From Streptomyces sp. NBC_00083 (GTDB lineage Bacteria > Actinomycetota > Actinomycetes > Streptomycetales > Streptomycetaceae), in the NCBI RefSeq assembly GCF_026343295.1, contig NZ_JAPELY010000004.1, positions 62,001 to 126,000 on the forward strand: a stretch of DNA of 64,000 nt, read 5' to 3'. Below, piece after piece: positions 24,718 through 33,600 of the stretch; position 1 is the first letter of the stretch, and each line of letters begins with the position of its first letter. The notes under the pieces are model-generated. The model searched no databases, had not been told where the DNA came from, and saw only the letters and a program-made list of their open reading frames with translations. The position numbers and the translations under genes are program-made.

Positions 24718-25869
24718 TCAGTTCTGACCGGGCTGACCCGGCTGACCGGACGGGCCGGGCTGACCCGTCGCGGGCGAGCGCGGCGGGCTGACCGTGGTGC
24801 GCGGCGGACGGCGTTGGGAGGACGTCCGCACGATCAGTTCGGTCGGTATCACCTGCTCGATGGGGTGTCCGTTGTCGATCCCTTCGATCGCGTCGATGAG
24901 GAGCTGGACGACGGCCGTGCCGATGCGCCGCGGTTTGAGCGAGAGCGTGGTGATGGGCGGTTCGGTCGTGGCGTAGACGGTGGATTCGCTGCAGCACACC
25001 AGGAGGAGGTCCTCCGGTACGCGCAGCCCGTAGCGCCGGGCGGCCGCGAGCAGGTCGGTGCCGTTGGGGTCGAAGAGTCCGTAGACGGCGTCGGGCCGGT
25101 CCGGGCGGGCGAGCAGCCGGTCGGCTGCGACGGCGCCCGCACAGGGGTCGTGGGCCGGGTAGGACTCGTACACCGGGTCCTGGCCGACCCGTCCGCACCA
25201 GGTCAGATAGGCCTCGGTGGACAGGCGGGTGTAGGTGTCGGTGGTGGTTCCGGTGAGCAGTCCGATCCGGCGGGCGCCGGCGGCGGCGAGATGGTCGAGC
25301 AGGTCGAGGACGGCGGCCTCGTGGTCGTTGTCCACCCACGCCGTGACGGGCAGGCTGCCCGCCGGGCGGCCGTCGGAGACGACGGGAAGGCCCTGGCGTA
25401 CGAGTTCGGTGACCACGGGGTCCTGGTCGGAGGGGTCGATGACGACGGTGCCGTCGAGGGCGACGTTCGACCAGACGTCCGCGGGGCTGCGGCGTGAGGT
25501 GGCGGGAAGGATGACGAGGGCGTAGCCGCGGGCCAGCGCGGCGGAGGTCGCGGCTCTCGCCATTTCGGCGAAGTAGGCGAATTCGGTGAAGGTGAAAGGT
25601 TCATCCCCGTAGGTCGTCACGGTCAGGCCGATGAGGCCGGACTTGCCGGTACGGAGCGTGCGGGCCGCTGCGGATGGGCGGTAGCCCAGCCGGTCTGCGA
25701 CCTCGCGGACGTGGCGGCGGGTGGCGTCGGGGAGCCGGCCCTTGCCGTTGAGCGCGTCTGAGACGGTCGTGATGGAGACACCGGCGGCGGCGGCCACGTC
25801 CCGAATGCCCGCCCGCCCCAGCCGGCGACCGGTCGACCGGCTCACCTGGTGCTTCCCTGCTGCTGTCAT
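24718..25869 (-). CDS. LacI family transcriptional regulator
   Basis: 383 residues. The N-terminal LacI helix-turn-helix is IRDVAAAAGVSITTVSDALN continuing into GKGRLPDATRRHVREVADRLGY. The hinge and a periplasmic-binding-type effector domain follow. The C-terminal 20 residues are an unusual Gln-Pro-Gly tail (GQPGPSGQPGQPGQN). ATG 25869 (MTAAGKHQVSRS) is chosen; the longer frame upstream is non-coding by composition. The 408-bp gap upstream has two palindromes that may be its own operators. No sugar-utilisation genes flank it, so the regulon is unclear. Confidence 0.92.
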   Translation of the reverse strand: MTAAGKHQVSRSTGRRLGRAGIRDVAAAAGVSITTVSDALNGKGRLPDATRRHVREVADRLGYRPSAAARTLRTGKSGLIGLTVTTYGDEPFTFTEFAYFAEMARAATSAALARGYALVILPATSRRSPADVWSNVALDGTVVIDPSDQDPVVTELVRQGLPVVSDGRPAGSLPVTAWVDNDHEAAVLDLLDHLAAAGARRIGLLTGTTTDTYTRLSTEAYLTWCGRVGQDPVYESYPAHDPCAGAVAADRLLARPDRPDAVYGLFDPNGTDLLAAARRYGLRVPEDLLLVCCSESTVYATTEPPITTLSLKPRRIGTAVVQLLIDAIEGIDNGHPIEQVIPTELIVRTSSQRRPPRTTVSPPRSPATGQPGPSGQPGQPGQN

Positions 25870-25909
25870 GGCGAGCCGATAGTAGGGCGATGACGGGCGG
25901 TTGGCCCGG

Positions 25910-25979
25910 GTGCATATGCACGCGTTGACAGGCACGTTTCTGCATGATCGTAAACAGTCAATGACCTTGATATGCAAGG
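25910..25979. promoter_or_regulatory. Palindromes upstream of the LacI gene, possible operators
   Basis: GTGCATATGCAC (25910-25921) and CCTTGATATGCAAGG (25965-25979) share the ATATGCA core and are centred about 57 bases apart. They lie 41-110 bases upstream of the LacI-type start. LacI-family operators are palindromes of this size, often paired; assignment is inference. Confidence 0.4.
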
Positions 25980-26171
25980 GAGTTCGAGGGTCAGGCGTTG
26001 TGGTGGCGCTTGTCGACCCCCGGGCGGCTGCCAACTGCCCGAGGTCTCGAAGAGGTCTCAACTCACCTTCACGGGTGACGCGCGCCAGGGCGCGGGCCAC
26101 CGGCGCGCGCCAGGGGGAGGAGCGCTCCCCCCTGCTCGTACGCCCGCCAGGAACCGGCGCCCGTCCGCTAT

Positions 26172-26200
26172 TCGCAGGGGAGCCGAATCCTCATAAGGTG
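26172..26200 (+). promoter_or_regulatory. hisC promoter candidate
   Basis: TTCGCA (26172-26177), 17-bp spacer, TAAGGT (26195-26200). The predicted start near 26207 gives a leader of about 70 bases before the GTG at 26278. Confidence 0.45.
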
Positions 26201-26277
26201 AGGAGTATTGGATGTGTACGGAGCTGTCCGCGGCGGCGTGCACAGCATCTGTACGCGACGGTCGAGGAGGACCTGCG

Positions 26278-27360
26278 GTGAGCGAGACGAGCCCCAAACT
26301 GCGCGCCGAGCTGGACGGCATCCCCACCTACAAGCCCGGCAAGCCCGCTGCCGCGGCCGAGGGACCGGTCGCCTACAAGCTGTCCTCGAACGAGAACCCC
26401 TACCCGCCGCTCCCCGGCGTGATGGAGAGCGCCGTCGCGGCCGCGGGCGCCTTCAACCGCTACCCGGACATGGCGTGCACGGGGCTGATGAACGAGCTGG
26501 CCGAGCGGTTCGGGGTGCCGCACACGCACCTGGCCACGGGCACCGGCTCGGTGGGGGTGGCGCAGTCGCTCGTGCAGTCCACCTCGGGCCCCGGCGACGA
26601 GGTGATCTACGCCTGGCGCTCCTTCGAGGCGTACCCGATCATCACCCAGATCAGTGGAGCGACGTCGGTCCGGGTGCCGCTGACGCCGGGCGATGTGCAC
26701 GACCTGGACGCGATGGCGGACGCGATCACCGACCGGACCCGGCTGATCTTCGTCTGCAACCCGAACAACCCGACCGGCACCGTGGTGCGCCGGGCCGAGC
26801 TGGAACGATTCCTCGACCGGGTGCCCTCCGATGTCCTGGTGGTGCTCGACGAGGCGTACCGGGAGTTCATCCGCGACGCCGAGGTGCCGGACGGCATCGA
26901 GATCTACCGGGACCGCCCCAACGTGGCCGTCCTGCGCACCTTCTCCAAGGCGTACGGGCTCGCGGGGCTGCGGGTCGGATTCGCGGTGGCCCACGAGCCG
27001 GTCGCCGCGGCGCTGCGCAAGACGGCCGTGCCCTTCGGCGTCAGCCAGCTCGCCCAGGACGCGGCGGTCGCCTCGCTGCGTGCCGAGGACGAACTGATGG
27101 GTCGCGTCGGCTCGTTGGTCTGCGAGCGGGACCGGGTGTACGGGGGTCTGGTGCAGCAGGGCTGGACCGTGCCCGAGACGCAGGCGAACTTCGTCTGGCT
27201 GCGCCTCGGGGAGCGCACGGTCGACTTCGCCGCGGCGTGCGAGGCCGCGGGCGTCGTGGTCCGGCCGTTCGCCGGCGAGGGCGTGCGCGTCACGATCGGT
27301 GAGAGCGAGGCCAACGACCTGTTCCTCAAGGTCGCGGAGGGCTTCCGCAAGCAGGTCTGA
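26278..27360 (+). CDS. hisC: Histidinol-phosphate/aromatic aminotransferase
   Basis: 360-residue class I/II PLP aminotransferase of the HisC type. Typical segments are SSNENPYPPLPGV, ATGTGSVGVAQSLVQ (phosphate loop), VCNPNNPTGT, VLDEAYREF and the Schiff-base region TFSKAYGLAGLRVGF (Lys224). GTG 26278 (MSETSPKLRAEL) has GAGGAGG seven bases upstream and is preferred over ATG 26212. It is not in a his operon here. Stand-alone copies often prefer phenylalanine or tyrosine (Pat), so substrate assignment is tentative. Confidence 0.9.
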   Translation: MSETSPKLRAELDGIPTYKPGKPAAAAEGPVAYKLSSNENPYPPLPGVMESAVAAAGAFNRYPDMACTGLMNELAERFGVPHTHLATGTGSVGVAQSLVQSTSGPGDEVIYAWRSFEAYPIITQISGATSVRVPLTPGDVHDLDAMADAITDRTRLIFVCNPNNPTGTVVRRAELERFLDRVPSDVLVVLDEAYREFIRDAEVPDGIEIYRDRPNVAVLRTFSKAYGLAGLRVGFAVAHEPVAAALRKTAVPFGVSQLAQDAAVASLRAEDELMGRVGSLVCERDRVYGGLVQQGWTVPETQANFVWLRLGERTVDFAAACEAAGVVVRPFAGEGVRVTIGESEANDLFLKVAEGFRKQV

Positions 27361-27381
27361 CCTCCCGGGGCCGTCGCCCGG

Positions 27382-27762
27382 TCAGATGGCGTCGACCCGG
27401 ATCGGGTCGCCGGAGCGGACCGTGGCGAGCTGCCGGGGGTCGCCGTCGATCCGGCCGAGGATGTTGCAGGGGCTCGCGAGCCGGCATTCGTCGCCGCGCG
27501 AGATGGGGGTGGGGCCGTACGGCAGCGCGAGTGCGTCGCCGTCGGTCCAGAACGCCACCGTGCCCGGCTCCACGACCTGTCGCGCGTCGGGTTCCTGGGC
27601 CAGGGAGACCGGGGTGTCGAAGTAGACCTCCTCGCCCCAGGTGTGGGCGGTGGAAACGATCGGGAGTGCCCCCGCGAGCGCCGTGCTCGTGGGGGTTTCT
27701 TCGAGGGTCGCGGTGAGGCTGCCCGCAGGCCATGAGACGCGTATCCGTAGCTGGTTCTCCAT
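27382..27762 (-). CDS. Cyclophilin-like fold protein (PF04126 type)
   Basis: 126 residues, all-beta. The segments SLTATLEETPTSTALAGALP and VSTAHTWGEEVYFDTPV followed by DPRQLATVRSGDPIRV match the small bacterial/archaeal cyclophilin-like barrel family, whose members lack demonstrated prolyl isomerase activity. The ATG at 27762 (MENQLRIRVSW) is chosen because the longer frame to 27927 would cover the cydA promoter. It is convergent with hisC (stops 21 bases apart) and divergent from cydA. The function is unknown. Confidence 0.8.
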   Translation of the reverse strand: MENQLRIRVSWPAGSLTATLEETPTSTALAGALPIVSTAHTWGEEVYFDTPVSLAQEPDARQVVEPGTVAFWTDGDALALPYGPTPISRGDECRLASPCNILGRIDGDPRQLATVRSGDPIRVDAI

Positions 27763-27897
27763 GGCGCCGAATTCAACAAGATGTTGAAAGCCTTGGGAAG
27801 GGGGTGTCCACGCCCGCCCTTCTCCGTCGATTCTCCGTGGCGCACATGTGGCGCACGCCCTAGAGGACCCCCCTGGAGGGCTCGACAACCAGTACGA

Positions 27898-27928
27898 CAT
27901 AATGCTTGTGAATGTGAACGCGTTCACA
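27898..27928 (+). promoter_or_regulatory. cydA promoter -10 with Rex operator
   Basis: TGTGAACGCGTTCACA (27913-27928) is a perfect 16-bp palindrome matching 17 of 18 positions of the actinobacterial Rex operator TTGTGAACGCGTTCACAA. An outer copy of the arms, CTTGTGAA (27905-27912) / TTCACAAG (27923-27930), overlaps it. CATAAT (27898-27903) just upstream is a good -10, so the operator covers the transcription start. Rex leaves DNA when NADH rises, inducing cytochrome bd under low oxygen. Confidence 0.9.
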
Positions 27929-28013
27929 AGCGTGTCCCGCTTCCTCCCATGATCGGGGGGATTTAAGGGGCAAGCCTGTGGCTGTGACCCGGCGATGTAA
28001 GGAGAGTGCCGAC

Positions 28014-29522
28014 GTGGACCTGGCTCTGGCGCCGGAGACCCTGGCGCGATGGCAGTTCGGCATCACCACCGTCTACCACTTCCTCTTCGTGCCCTTGACG
28101 ATCTCGCTCGCCGCGCTCGTCGCCGGCCTGGAGACCGCCTGGGTGCGAACCGGCAAGGAGAAGTACCTCAAGGCGACCAAGTTCTGGGGCAAGCTCTTCC
28201 TGATCAACATCGCGATGGGTGTGGTCACGGGCATCGTCCAGGAATTCCAGTTCGGCATGAACTGGTCCGACTACTCGCGGTTCGTCGGCGACATCTTCGG
28301 TGCCCCGCTCGCCTTCGAGGCGCTCATCGCCTTCTTCTTCGAGTCCACGTTCGTCGGGCTGTGGATCTTCGGCTGGGACAAGCTGCCGAAGAAGATCCAC
28401 TGCGCCTGCATCTGGATGGTCTCCATCGGCACCATCCTGTCCGCCTACTTCATCCTGGCGGCCAACTCCTGGATGCAGCACCCCGTCGGCTTCAAGCTCA
28501 ACAAGGTCACCGGGCGCGCGGAGCTCACCGACTTCTGGAAGGTCCTGACCCAGGACACCACCCTGGTCGTCGTCTTCCACACCCTGACCGCCGCCTTCCT
28601 CACCGGAGGCGCGTTCATGGTCGGCGTCGCCGCCATCCACCTGCGCCGCAAGAAGCACATCCCCGTGATGCGCACATCGCTGCGGCTCGGCCTCGTCACG
28701 CTGGTGATCGGGGGACTGCTCACGGCCGTCAGCGGCGACTCGCTCGGCAAGGTCATGTTCAAGCAGCAGCCCATGAAGATGGCCGCCGCCGAAGCGCTGT
28801 GGGACGGCGAGAAGCCCGCGCCGTTCTCGATCTTCGCCGTCGGCGACGTGGCCAAGGGCCACAACGACGTCGAGATCTCGATCCCCGGCGTGCTGTCCTT
28901 CCTGGCCGACAGCAACTTCTCGTCGTACGTCCCCGGCATCAACGACGTGAACAAGGCCGAGCAGCAGAAGTTCGGGCCCGGCGACTACCGGCCCAACATC
29001 CCGGTCACCTTCTGGGGCTTCCGCTGGATGATCGGCTTCGGCATGACGTCCTTCGCCATCGGCCTCGTCGGACTCTGGCTCACCCGCAAGAAGTTCATGC
29101 TGGCGCCGGGGATGCGGACCGGTGAGGACGAAGTGCCCCATCTGGTGCTCTTCAAGAGCAAGGCGCTCGGCACCCGCCTGACCAAGTGGTACTGGTTCGC
29201 CGCCGTCTGGACGCTCGGCTTCCCCCTGATCGCCAACTCGTGGGGCTGGATCTTCACCGAGATGGGCCGCCAGCCCTGGGTCGTCTACGGCGTCCTGCGC
29301 ACCCGGGACGCGGTCTCCCCCAGCGTCTCGCAGGGCGAGGTCCTCACCTCGATGATCGTCTTCACCCTGCTCTACGCCGTGCTCGCCGTGGTCGAGGTCC
29401 GACTGCTCGTGAAGTACGTGAAGGCCGGCCCGCCCGAGCTCACCGAGGCCGACCTCAATCCGCCCACCAAGATCGGCGGGGACGACCGCGACCCCGACCG
29501 GCCGATGGCCTTCTCGTACTGA
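28014..29522 (+). CDS. cydA: Cytochrome bd oxidase subunit I
   Basis: 502-residue membrane subunit carrying the hemes of the high-affinity quinol oxidase. It starts MDLALAPETLARWQFGITTVYHF from GTG 28014 after AAGGAG; His22 corresponds to the heme ligand near residue 19 of E. coli CydA. The quinol-oxidation (Q) loop and conserved GRQPWVVYGVLRT are present; the Q loop is of the short type. It is the first gene of cydA-cydB-cydCD, under the Rex operator. Confidence 0.97.
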   Translation: MDLALAPETLARWQFGITTVYHFLFVPLTISLAALVAGLETAWVRTGKEKYLKATKFWGKLFLINIAMGVVTGIVQEFQFGMNWSDYSRFVGDIFGAPLAFEALIAFFFESTFVGLWIFGWDKLPKKIHCACIWMVSIGTILSAYFILAANSWMQHPVGFKLNKVTGRAELTDFWKVLTQDTTLVVVFHTLTAAFLTGGAFMVGVAAIHLRRKKHIPVMRTSLRLGLVTLVIGGLLTAVSGDSLGKVMFKQQPMKMAAAEALWDGEKPAPFSIFAVGDVAKGHNDVEISIPGVLSFLADSNFSSYVPGINDVNKAEQQKFGPGDYRPNIPVTFWGFRWMIGFGMTSFAIGLVGLWLTRKKFMLAPGMRTGEDEVPHLVLFKSKALGTRLTKWYWFAAVWTLGFPLIANSWGWIFTEMGRQPWVVYGVLRTRDAVSPSVSQGEVLTSMIVFTLLYAVLAVVEVRLLVKYVKAGPPELTEADLNPPTKIGGDDRDPDRPMAFSY

Positions 29523-29540
29523 GGCTGAGGAGATCGAGGC

Positions 29541-30542
29541 ATGGAACTCCACGACGTCTGGTTCGTACTCATCGCCGTCCTGTGGATCGGCTACTTCTTC
29601 CTGGAGGGATTCGACTTCGGGATCGGCATCCTGACCAAGCTGCTGGCCAGGGACCGGACCGAGAAGCGCGTCCTGATCAACACCATCGGTCCCGTCTGGG
29701 ACGGCAACGAGGTGTGGCTGCTCACGGCGGGCGGTGCGACCTTCGCCGCCTTCCCCGAGTGGTACGCGACGCTCTTCTCCGGCTTCTACCTGCCGCTGCT
29801 GGTCATCCTGGTCTGCCTGATCGTCCGCGGTGTCGCCTTCGAGTACCGGGCGAAGCGGCCGGAGGAGAAGTGGCAGCGCAACTGGGAACAGGCCATCTTC
29901 TGGACCTCGCTCATCCCGGCGTTCCTCTGGGGCGTCGCCTTCGCCAACATCGTGCACGGCGTGAAGATCGACGCGCACATGGAGTACGTGGGCGGTTTCT
30001 GGGATCTGCTCAACCCGTACGCGATCCTGGGCGGCCTCGTCACGCTCTCCCTCTTCACCTTCCACGGAGCGGTGTTCGCCTCGCTCAAGACGCTCGGTGA
30101 CATCCGCCAACGCGCCCGTGCGATGGCGCTCAAGCTGGGCCTCGCCGCTGCCGTGCTGGCGCTCGCCTTCCTGATCTGGACCCAGGCCGTGGACGGGGAC
30201 ACGAAGAGCCTGATCGCGATGGCCATCGCCGTGCTGGCGCTGGTCGGTGCGATCGGTGCCATCAAGGCGGGGCGTGAGGGCTGGTCCTTCGCGCTGTCGG
30301 GCATCACCATCGCCGCCGCGGTGGCGATGCTCTTCCTGACGCTCTTCCCGAACGTCATGCCGTCCTCGCTGAACGACGCCTGGAACCTCACGGTCACCAA
30401 CGCCTCGTCCAGTCCGTACACCCTCAAGATCATGACGTGGTGTGCGGGGGTCGCGACCCCGATCGTGCTGCTCTACCAGGGCTGGACGTACTGGGTGTTC
30501 CGCAAGCGGATCGGCACGAAGAACATCGCCGAAGCGCACTGA
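29541..30542 (+). CDS. cydB: Cytochrome bd oxidase subunit II
   Basis: 333-residue membrane partner of CydA with about eight helices. The start MELHDVWFVLIAVLWIGYFFLEGFDFG is the family signature; GPVWDGNEVWLL and FHGAVFASLKT are also conserved. It follows cydA by 18 bases with ribosome-binding site GAGG, in the same transcript. A palindrome containing a parS site lies beyond its stop and may attenuate read-through into cydCD. Confidence 0.97.
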   Translation: MELHDVWFVLIAVLWIGYFFLEGFDFGIGILTKLLARDRTEKRVLINTIGPVWDGNEVWLLTAGGATFAAFPEWYATLFSGFYLPLLVILVCLIVRGVAFEYRAKRPEEKWQRNWEQAIFWTSLIPAFLWGVAFANIVHGVKIDAHMEYVGGFWDLLNPYAILGGLVTLSLFTFHGAVFASLKTLGDIRQRARAMALKLGLAAAVLALAFLIWTQAVDGDTKSLIAMAIAVLALVGAIGAIKAGREGWSFALSGITIAAAVAMLFLTLFPNVMPSSLNDAWNLTVTNASSSPYTLKIMTWCAGVATPIVLLYQGWTYWVFRKRIGTKNIAEAH

Positions 30543-30580
30543 CCGCGGGGCCGCACGGTTCGCCGGAGGCCCCACGGCCC

Positions 30581-30612
30581 ACAGGGTGTGTTTCACGTGA
30601 AACGCACCCTGT
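30581..30612. repeat. 32-bp inverted repeat containing parS 6
   Basis: Arms ACAGGGTGtGTTTCAC / GTGAAACgCACCCTGT pair throughout except one T-G position. It lies 38 bases after the cydB stop and could be a terminator or attenuator within the cyd operon. Confidence 0.5.
30590..30603. promoter_or_regulatory. parS: parS site 6
   Basis: Exact GTTTCACGTGAAAC between cydB and cydCD, at the centre of the 32-bp inverted repeat. Confidence 0.93.
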
Positions 30613-30650
30613 CGGGCTCCGCCCCACTCCGACCCTCTCCGTTGGGGGAT

Positions 30651-30664
30651 GTTTCACGTGAAAC
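30651..30664. promoter_or_regulatory. parS: parS site 7
   Basis: Exact GTTTCACGTGAAAC overlapping the translation start of cydCD: it includes the GTG at 30658 and begins two bases into the ATG at 30649. Confidence 0.93.
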
Positions 30665-33600
30665 CGATCGACCCACGCCTGCTGCGGTACGCCCGCGCCA
30701 CCCGCTTCTTCCTTGCCGCGGTGGTCGCCCTCGGGCTGGTCGGGGCGGGTCTGATCATCGCCCAGGCCATGCTCATCGCCGAGGTCGTGGTGGGGGCGTT
30801 CCAGCACGGTGACGACGTGGCCGGGCTGAGGACACCGCTGCTGTATCTCGTGGCCGTCGCGGTTGGTCGGGCCCTGGTCACCTGGCTCACGGAGCTCGCC
30901 GCCCACCGGGCGAGCGCAGCGGTCAAGTCGGAGCTGCGGGGCCGGCTCCTGGAGCGGGCGGCGGGGCTCGGACCGGAGTGGCTGAGCGGTCAGCGCACGG
31001 GCTCCCTGGTGGCACTCGCCACGCGTGGTGTCGACGCGCTCGACGACTACTTCGCGCGCTATCTGCCGCAGTTGGGTCTCGCGGTCGTGGTGCCGGTGGC
31101 CGTGCTTGCGCGGATCGTCACCGAGGACTGGGTCTCCGCGGCGACCATCGTCGTCACACTGCCGCTCATTCCGCTGTTCATGATGCTCATCGGCTGGGCG
31201 ACCCAGTCGCAGATGGACCGGCAGTGGCGGCTGCTGTCCCGGCTGTCGGGGCACTTCCTCGACGTGGTGGCCGGGCTGCCGACGCTCAAGGTGTTCGGCC
31301 GGGCCAAGGCGCAGGCCGAGGCGATCAGGACGATCACGTCCGACTACCGCAGGGCGACCCTGAAGACCCTGCGGATAGCCTTCATCTCCTCCTTCGCTCT
31401 GGAACTGCTCGCGACGATCTCGGTGGCGCTGGTCGCGGTGGGCATCGGCATGCGGCTGGTCCAGGGTGACCTCGATCTCTCCACCGGCCTCGTGATCCTG
31501 ATCCTGGCCCCGGAGGCCTATCTGCCCCTGCGCCAGGTCGGCGCGCAGTACCACGCGGCGGCGGAGGGGCTGTCCGCTGCGGAAGAGATCTTCGAGGTCC
31601 TGGAGACCCCGCTGCCCGAGGGCGGGAGGGCCGAAGTGCCCGCGGGGCCGGTCCGCATCGAAGTGGACGCCGTCACCGTGCGCCACCCCGGCCGCACCGA
31701 CCCCTCCCTGGCCGACGCCTCCCTGGTCGTCGAGCCAGGCGAGACGGTCGCCCTGACCGGGCCGAGCGGCGTCGGCAAGTCCACGCTCCTCAACGCGCTG
31801 CTCGGCTTCGTGACACCGCGGGACGGCGGACGGATCCTCGTGTCCGGCACGGATCTCTCGACGCTCTCCCTCGCGCAGTGGCGCGAGCGAATCGCCTGGG
31901 TCCCACAGCGGCCCCACCTGTTCGCGGGCACGATCGCGGAGAACGTCCGACTGGCCCGGCCCGACGCGGACGACGCGGCCGTGCTCGGCGCCCTGCGCGA
32001 CGCGGGTGCGCACGACTTCGTGGCCGCGCTGCCGGACGGCGCGGCCACCGCCCTCGGCGAGGGCGGCGCCGGGCTCTCGGCGGGGCAGCGCCAACGCCTC
32101 GCCCTGGCACGTGCCTTCCTGGCCGACCGGCCGGTGCTGCTGCTCGACGAGCCGACGGCCGCGCTGGACGGCGATACCGAAGCCGGCGTCGTCGAGGCGG
32201 TACGCAGGCTGGCGGTGGGCCGTACGGTCCTGCTCGTCGTGCACCGCCCGGCGTTGCTCGCGGTCGCGGACCGCGTGGTCGAACTGAGGGCCACCGACAC
32301 ACCGGAGCGTGCCCCGGTGCAGGAGACACCCGCCGCTGCGTCAACTGCCGCTCAGGCAAAGCCTGTTGAGACCGACGATCCTGGCGACGTATCGGGGCCC
32401 CCGGCCGGTCGCAACCCGCTGGCCCGGGTGCGTGCCGCGGCGCGCGGAGTACGCGGTCGCATCGCCCTCGCGCTGCTCCTCGGCGCGTTGGCGCTCGGCT
32501 CGGCCGTGGGCCTCATGGCCACGTCGGGCTGGCTCATCTCGCGCGCGGCTCAACAGCCGCCGGTGCTCTACCTGATGGTGGCCGTCACCGCGACCCGTAC
32601 TTTCGGGATCGGGCGGGCCGTGTTCCGTTACGCCGAGCGTCTCGTCTCGCACGACGCCGTCCTGCGCATGCTCGCGGAGCTGCGGGTCGCGGTCTACCGA
32701 CGCCTTGAGCGAATCGCGCCGGCGGGGCTGCGGGAGACGCGCCGCGGGGACCTGCTCGCGCGTCTGGTCGCCGACGTCGACGAACTCCAGGACTACTGGC
32801 TGCGCTGGGCGCTCCCGGCCGGCGTCGCTGTCGTCGTGTCGGTCCTGAGCGCCGGGTTCACCGCGTGGCTGCTGCCCGAGGCCGGCGCCGTACTCGCCGC
32901 GGGTCTGTTCGTCGCCGGGGTCGTGGTCCCCTGTGTCAGCGGGGCGCTGGCGCGGCGGGCCGAGCGGCAGCTCGCTCCGGCACGGGGCCTGCTCGCCACC
33001 CGAGTGGCCGATCTGCTCACCGGAACCGGCGAGCTGACGGTGGCCGGGGCCCTCGGACGCCGCGCCCGCGACGTCAAGGACGCCGATGCGACGCTGACCC
33101 GGATCGCCTCGCGGGGCGCCGCCGCCACCGCGCTCGGCGGCGGGCTCTCCGCGCTGGTGTGCGGGGTCACCGTGGCGGGCGCCGCACTGGCCGGCGTGCA
33201 GGCGGTCGCGGCCGGCCGGCTCGACGGGGTGCTGCTCGCCGTGGTGGTGCTGGTTCCGCTCGCCGCTTTCGAGGGGGTGACCGCTCTTCCGTTGGCGGTG
33301 CAGTCGCGCCAGCGGGTCCGGCGCAGCGCCGAGCGCGTCTACGAGGTGCTCGACGCGCCCGCCCCGGTACAGGAACCGCCCACGCCCGCCGCCCCGCCCG
33401 CCACGCCGTTCCCGCTGGAGCTGCGGGGCCTTCACGCGCGGTACGCGGGGCAGGAGCGGGACGCGCTGCACGACTTCGGGCTGCGCCTCACCCAGGGCAT
33501 GCGGGTGGCCGTCGTCGGCACCTCGGGGTCCGGCAAGACCACCCTCGCCCAGGTGCTGCTGCGTTTCCTCGACCCCACGCGGGGCACGTACGCGGTCGGC

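Larger units (their letters stand above)
25870..26277. other. 408-bp intergenic region between LacI gene and hisC
   Basis: No gene is seen. It contains a 12-bp perfect palindrome GTGCATATGCAC (25910-25921), CCTTG-ATATG-CAAGG (25965-25979), a lone TTGACA at 25925, a hairpin GGGGGAG-GAGCG-CTCCCCC (26113-26131), and the hisC promoter candidate at 26172-26200. It is locally AT-richer around 25.91-25.98 kb, as expected of a promoter/operator zone. Confidence 0.6.

Noticed and set aside
27963..30596. 877-codon open frame on the minus strand opposite cydA-cydB
   Set aside because: It is a GC-rich shadow: composition is Asp/Gly/Arg/His without any domain, while both plus-strand genes are unmistakable.
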